NCBI GenBank assembly: GCA_030604165.1
Contig: JAUVWK010000094.1
Location: 1 to 9,222 of the forward strand
DNA: 9,222 bases
Direction of reading: 5' to 3'
Origin: Alphaproteobacteria bacterium
GTDB lineage: Bacteria > Pseudomonadota > Alphaproteobacteria > UBA828
This document shows, piece by piece, positions 7,829 through 9,222 of this stretch (positions within the stretch are counted from its first letter, which is position 1; the number at the start of each line of letters is the position of its first letter). The position numbers and the translations under genes are program-made. The notes below the pieces were generated by a model. That model had not been told where the DNA came from and ran no database searches. It saw only the letters and a program-made list of their open reading frames with translations.

Positions 7829-8925
7829 TATTGCGCCGCGTCGAGCGCCCGGTCGATACGGGGCTGATCGAACCCGACATCCCGCGCGGTCTCGAGGATA
7901 TCGCGCCACGTGGCGTCGGGCAGCGGGACGCCGTGGGCCAAGCGATCGACCCGGTTGCGATGCTCCACCTCGCCGGGGCACAGCACCTCGCCGCCGGGCG
8001 TCATGGGCTTCGCACTTTTGAAGTAGCGCACATAGCGCTCGAGCTCGGGTCCGAGAAAGCCGGCGACATCGAATGTTTTCGGGTCTAAATAAACGGACAA
8101 CATGGCGTTGGCCAGGCAATCGACATCCTCTCGCGCACAACCCGAGCCCGTGAGCGCGCCGGCCAGCACCTCGCACATGAAGGCGAGGCCCGAGCCCTTG
8201 TGCTCGCCCATGGCCCGTATCGCGCCGCGTCCACCCCGCAAATCGAGCGGCTGCGTGGTCTCGGTGCTGCCGTATATCAAGGCGGGGTCGGTCGAGGGCG
8301 TACCGTCGGCGTCGATCAAGGCGCCTTCGGGCAAGGGATTGCCGCCGCTCATCGCGTTAAGGATCTTGCCCTCGGCGACGATGGAGGTGGCGCAGTCGAG
8401 CATCAACGGCGGGCCATCCGCCATCGGCACGCCGATGGCCACGGGATTGGTCGACATGCGCCGCTCGATGCCGCCGAACGGCGCGACCAGCAGCCCGATG
8501 CCCGTGGTGTTGACGAAATGCAGCGCGATCACGCCGGCCGCGGCCGCCATTTCGGCCCAATCGCCGATCCGTCCGAGATGGCCGGAATTGCGCAAGGCGA
8601 TCACCGAGACGCCGCTCGCCGCGACCTTATCGATGCCGAGCCGGACCGCCTGCTCGCCGATGGTTTGGCCGAAGCCGAGACAGCCATCCACCACCGCCAG
8701 CACGGCATTCTCGGTGATAATCTCGATCGATTGACCGGGCCGGACCTTGCCTTCGCGAAGCCAATGGATATAGCGCGGCACGCGGATCACGCCGTGGCTC
8801 TCGTGGCCGGTGAGGTTGGATTCCACGAGGTAGCGGGCGACGCGCGCGCTCTCTTCGGCCGAGCAGCCGGCGGCCGCGAAAATTTCCGCGACCAGGTCGC
8901 GCAAGGGCTCTGCCTGGATAATCAC
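7828..8925 (-). CDS. Ldh2/YbiC-family NAD(P)-dependent 2-hydroxyacid dehydrogenase (malate/L-lactate dehydrogenase type)
   Basis: Cytoplasmic oxidoreductase interconverting a 2-hydroxyacid and a 2-oxoacid with NAD(P). From the chosen start it has 365 residues, close to E. coli YbiC, which it resembles throughout. Visible family marks are GHESHGVIRVPRY (40-52), FGQTIGEQA (85-93), the catalytic His116 in RNSGHLGRIG, HFVNTTG (136-142), STNPVAIGVP (158-167), DCATS (177-181) and GEHKGSGLAFMCEVLAGAL (240-258). I chose the GTG at 8925 because GAGGAGGAG ends nine bases before it and the N-terminus then lines up with the family. An ATG ten codons upstream (8955) has no Shine-Dalgarno site; using it would place that purine run inside the coding region. 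In this cassette it may oxidise a sugar-acid or cyclitol-derived intermediate. The true substrate is not readable. Confidence 0.9.
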   Translation of the reverse strand: MIIQAEPLRDLVAEIFAAAGCSAEESARVARYLVESNLTGHESHGVIRVPRYIHWLREGKVRPGQSIEIITENAVLAVVDGCLGFGQTIGEQAVRLGIDKVAASGVSVIALRNSGHLGRIGDWAEMAAAAGVIALHFVNTTGIGLLVAPFGGIERRMSTNPVAIGVPMADGPPLMLDCATSIVAEGKILNAMSGGNPLPEGALIDADGTPSTDPALIYGSTETTQPLDLRGGRGAIRAMGEHKGSGLAFMCEVLAGALTGSGCAREDVDCLANAMLSVYLDPKTFDVAGFLGPELERYVRYFKSAKPMTPGGEVLCPGEVEHRNRVDRLAHGVPLPDATWRDILETARDVGFDQPRIDRALDAAQ

Positions 8926-8934
8926 CGCACCCCA

Positions 8935-8943
8935 CTCCTCCTC
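8935..8943 (-). promoter_or_regulatory. Shine-Dalgarno site deciding the dehydrogenase start
   Basis: On the minus strand GAGGAGGAG lies nine bases before a GTG at 8925-8923. It would encode Glu-Glu-Glu if translation began at the upstream ATG (8955), which makes the GTG the better-supported start. Confidence 0.55.
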
Positions 8944-8981
8944 GGCTAGCGCCATCCAAGGCGCTCACGATACGGGAGTCA

Positions 8982-9006
8982 CCCCCCGCTCGGCTATAGC
9001 CGGGGC
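8982..9006 (-). other. Intergenic hairpin between the VOC and dehydrogenase genes
   Basis: The 76-base gap 8956-9031 contains the perfect 12-base palindrome CGGCTATAGCCG (8991-9002). It is flanked by a C-run at 8982-8987 and GGGG at 9002-9005, so the minus-strand message can form CCCC/GGGG outer and GGCT/AGCC inner pairs with a bulge. No T-run follows. It is possibly a processing or stabilising stem-loop; its function is not shown. Confidence 0.35.
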
Positions 9007-9031
9007 GCCGGTGGAGGACGCCGATGCGGCG

Positions 9032-9222
9032 CTAATCGGCAGGATGTGCCGGATGCCAGAGCCGGTTTTCGAAATCGTTCTCGTAGGCCTTGCCGTCCGG
9101 ATAGCTCACCAGCTCGAACTGCATCCCCCGGGGCGAGAGGAAATAGCACCAATAGGTGCCGGCTTCCGGGTTGTTCTGCAGTTGCTTCTTCTCGCCGCAC
9201 AGCTTGACGCCGTGGCTCTTCA
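9032..9222 (-). CDS. VOC (glyoxalase/bleomycin-resistance fold) protein, C-terminal fragment
   Basis: The gene enters the window from the right and ends with TAG at 9034-9032. The 62 visible complete codons give a peptide with GTYWCYFLSPRGMQFELVSY followed by PDGKAYENDFENRLWHP. The FLSPRGMQFELVSYPDGKAYE stretch is the last beta-strand and tail of vicinal-oxygen-chelate proteins; the Glu in QFELV is at the usual metal-ligand position. Such proteins act as glyoxalases, epimerases, isomerases or ring-cleaving dioxygenases, so the fold alone does not tell the reaction. It is read in the same direction as the dehydrogenase, 106 bases before that gene's chosen start, so it is likely the first visible gene of the catabolic cassette. 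Residues before the fragment, including most metal ligands, are not seen. Confidence 0.75.
   Translation of the reverse strand, partial: KSHGVKLCGEKKQLQNNPEAGTYWCYFLSPRGMQFELVSYPDGKAYENDFENRLWHPAHPAD

Overview
The window is GC-rich, densely packed DNA with GTG starts and purine-rich Shine-Dalgarno sites. Together with the gene content (a two-ATPase CUT1 sugar-type ABC transporter beside a small catabolic cassette) this suggests an alphaproteobacterium of the Rhizobiales/Rhodospirillales type. That placement is an inference from style and content; no rRNA or phylogenetic marker is present. I see no tRNA, rRNA, CRISPR array, insertion sequence or phage gene, and no gene-free gap longer than about 160 bases.

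Plus strand, 1-4990: a carbohydrate ABC transporter operon. In order it holds the last 57 codons of a first ATPase (TOBE-like domain), a periplasmic solute-binding protein with a clear signal peptide, a MalF-type and a MalG-type permease, a complete second MalK-type ATPase whose signature motif is degenerate (LAEGE instead of LSGGQ), and a 95-residue three-helix membrane protein whose start overlaps the ATPase stop as ATGA. A strong GC-rich hairpin lies between the binding-protein gene and the first permease gene, where stem-loops often keep binding-protein mRNA more abundant than permease mRNA.

Minus strand, 9222-4999, convergent with the transporter and only 8 bases from it: a catabolic cassette. 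In transcription order it holds the C-terminus of a VOC (glyoxalase-fold) protein, an Ldh2-family NAD(P)-dependent 2-hydroxyacid dehydrogenase resembling E. coli YbiC, a fumarylacetoacetate-hydrolase-family protein of the 2-oxopent-4-enoate hydratase type, and a thiamine-diphosphate enzyme of the IolD family (trihydroxycyclohexane-1,2-dione hydrolase). A 158-base leader with inverted and direct repeats precedes the iolD-like gene.

Working model (inference): the transporter imports a sugar, cyclitol or related polyhydroxy compound. The convergent enzymes oxidise a hydroxyl, open a cyclic dione by ThDP chemistry and process a 2-oxoacid intermediate. The rest of the myo-inositol pathway (iolB, iolC, iolE, iolG) is absent from the window, and the IolD-like enzyme appears altered next to its catalytic glutamate. 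A variant substrate or pathway is therefore plausible, and this is the most interesting aspect of the window.
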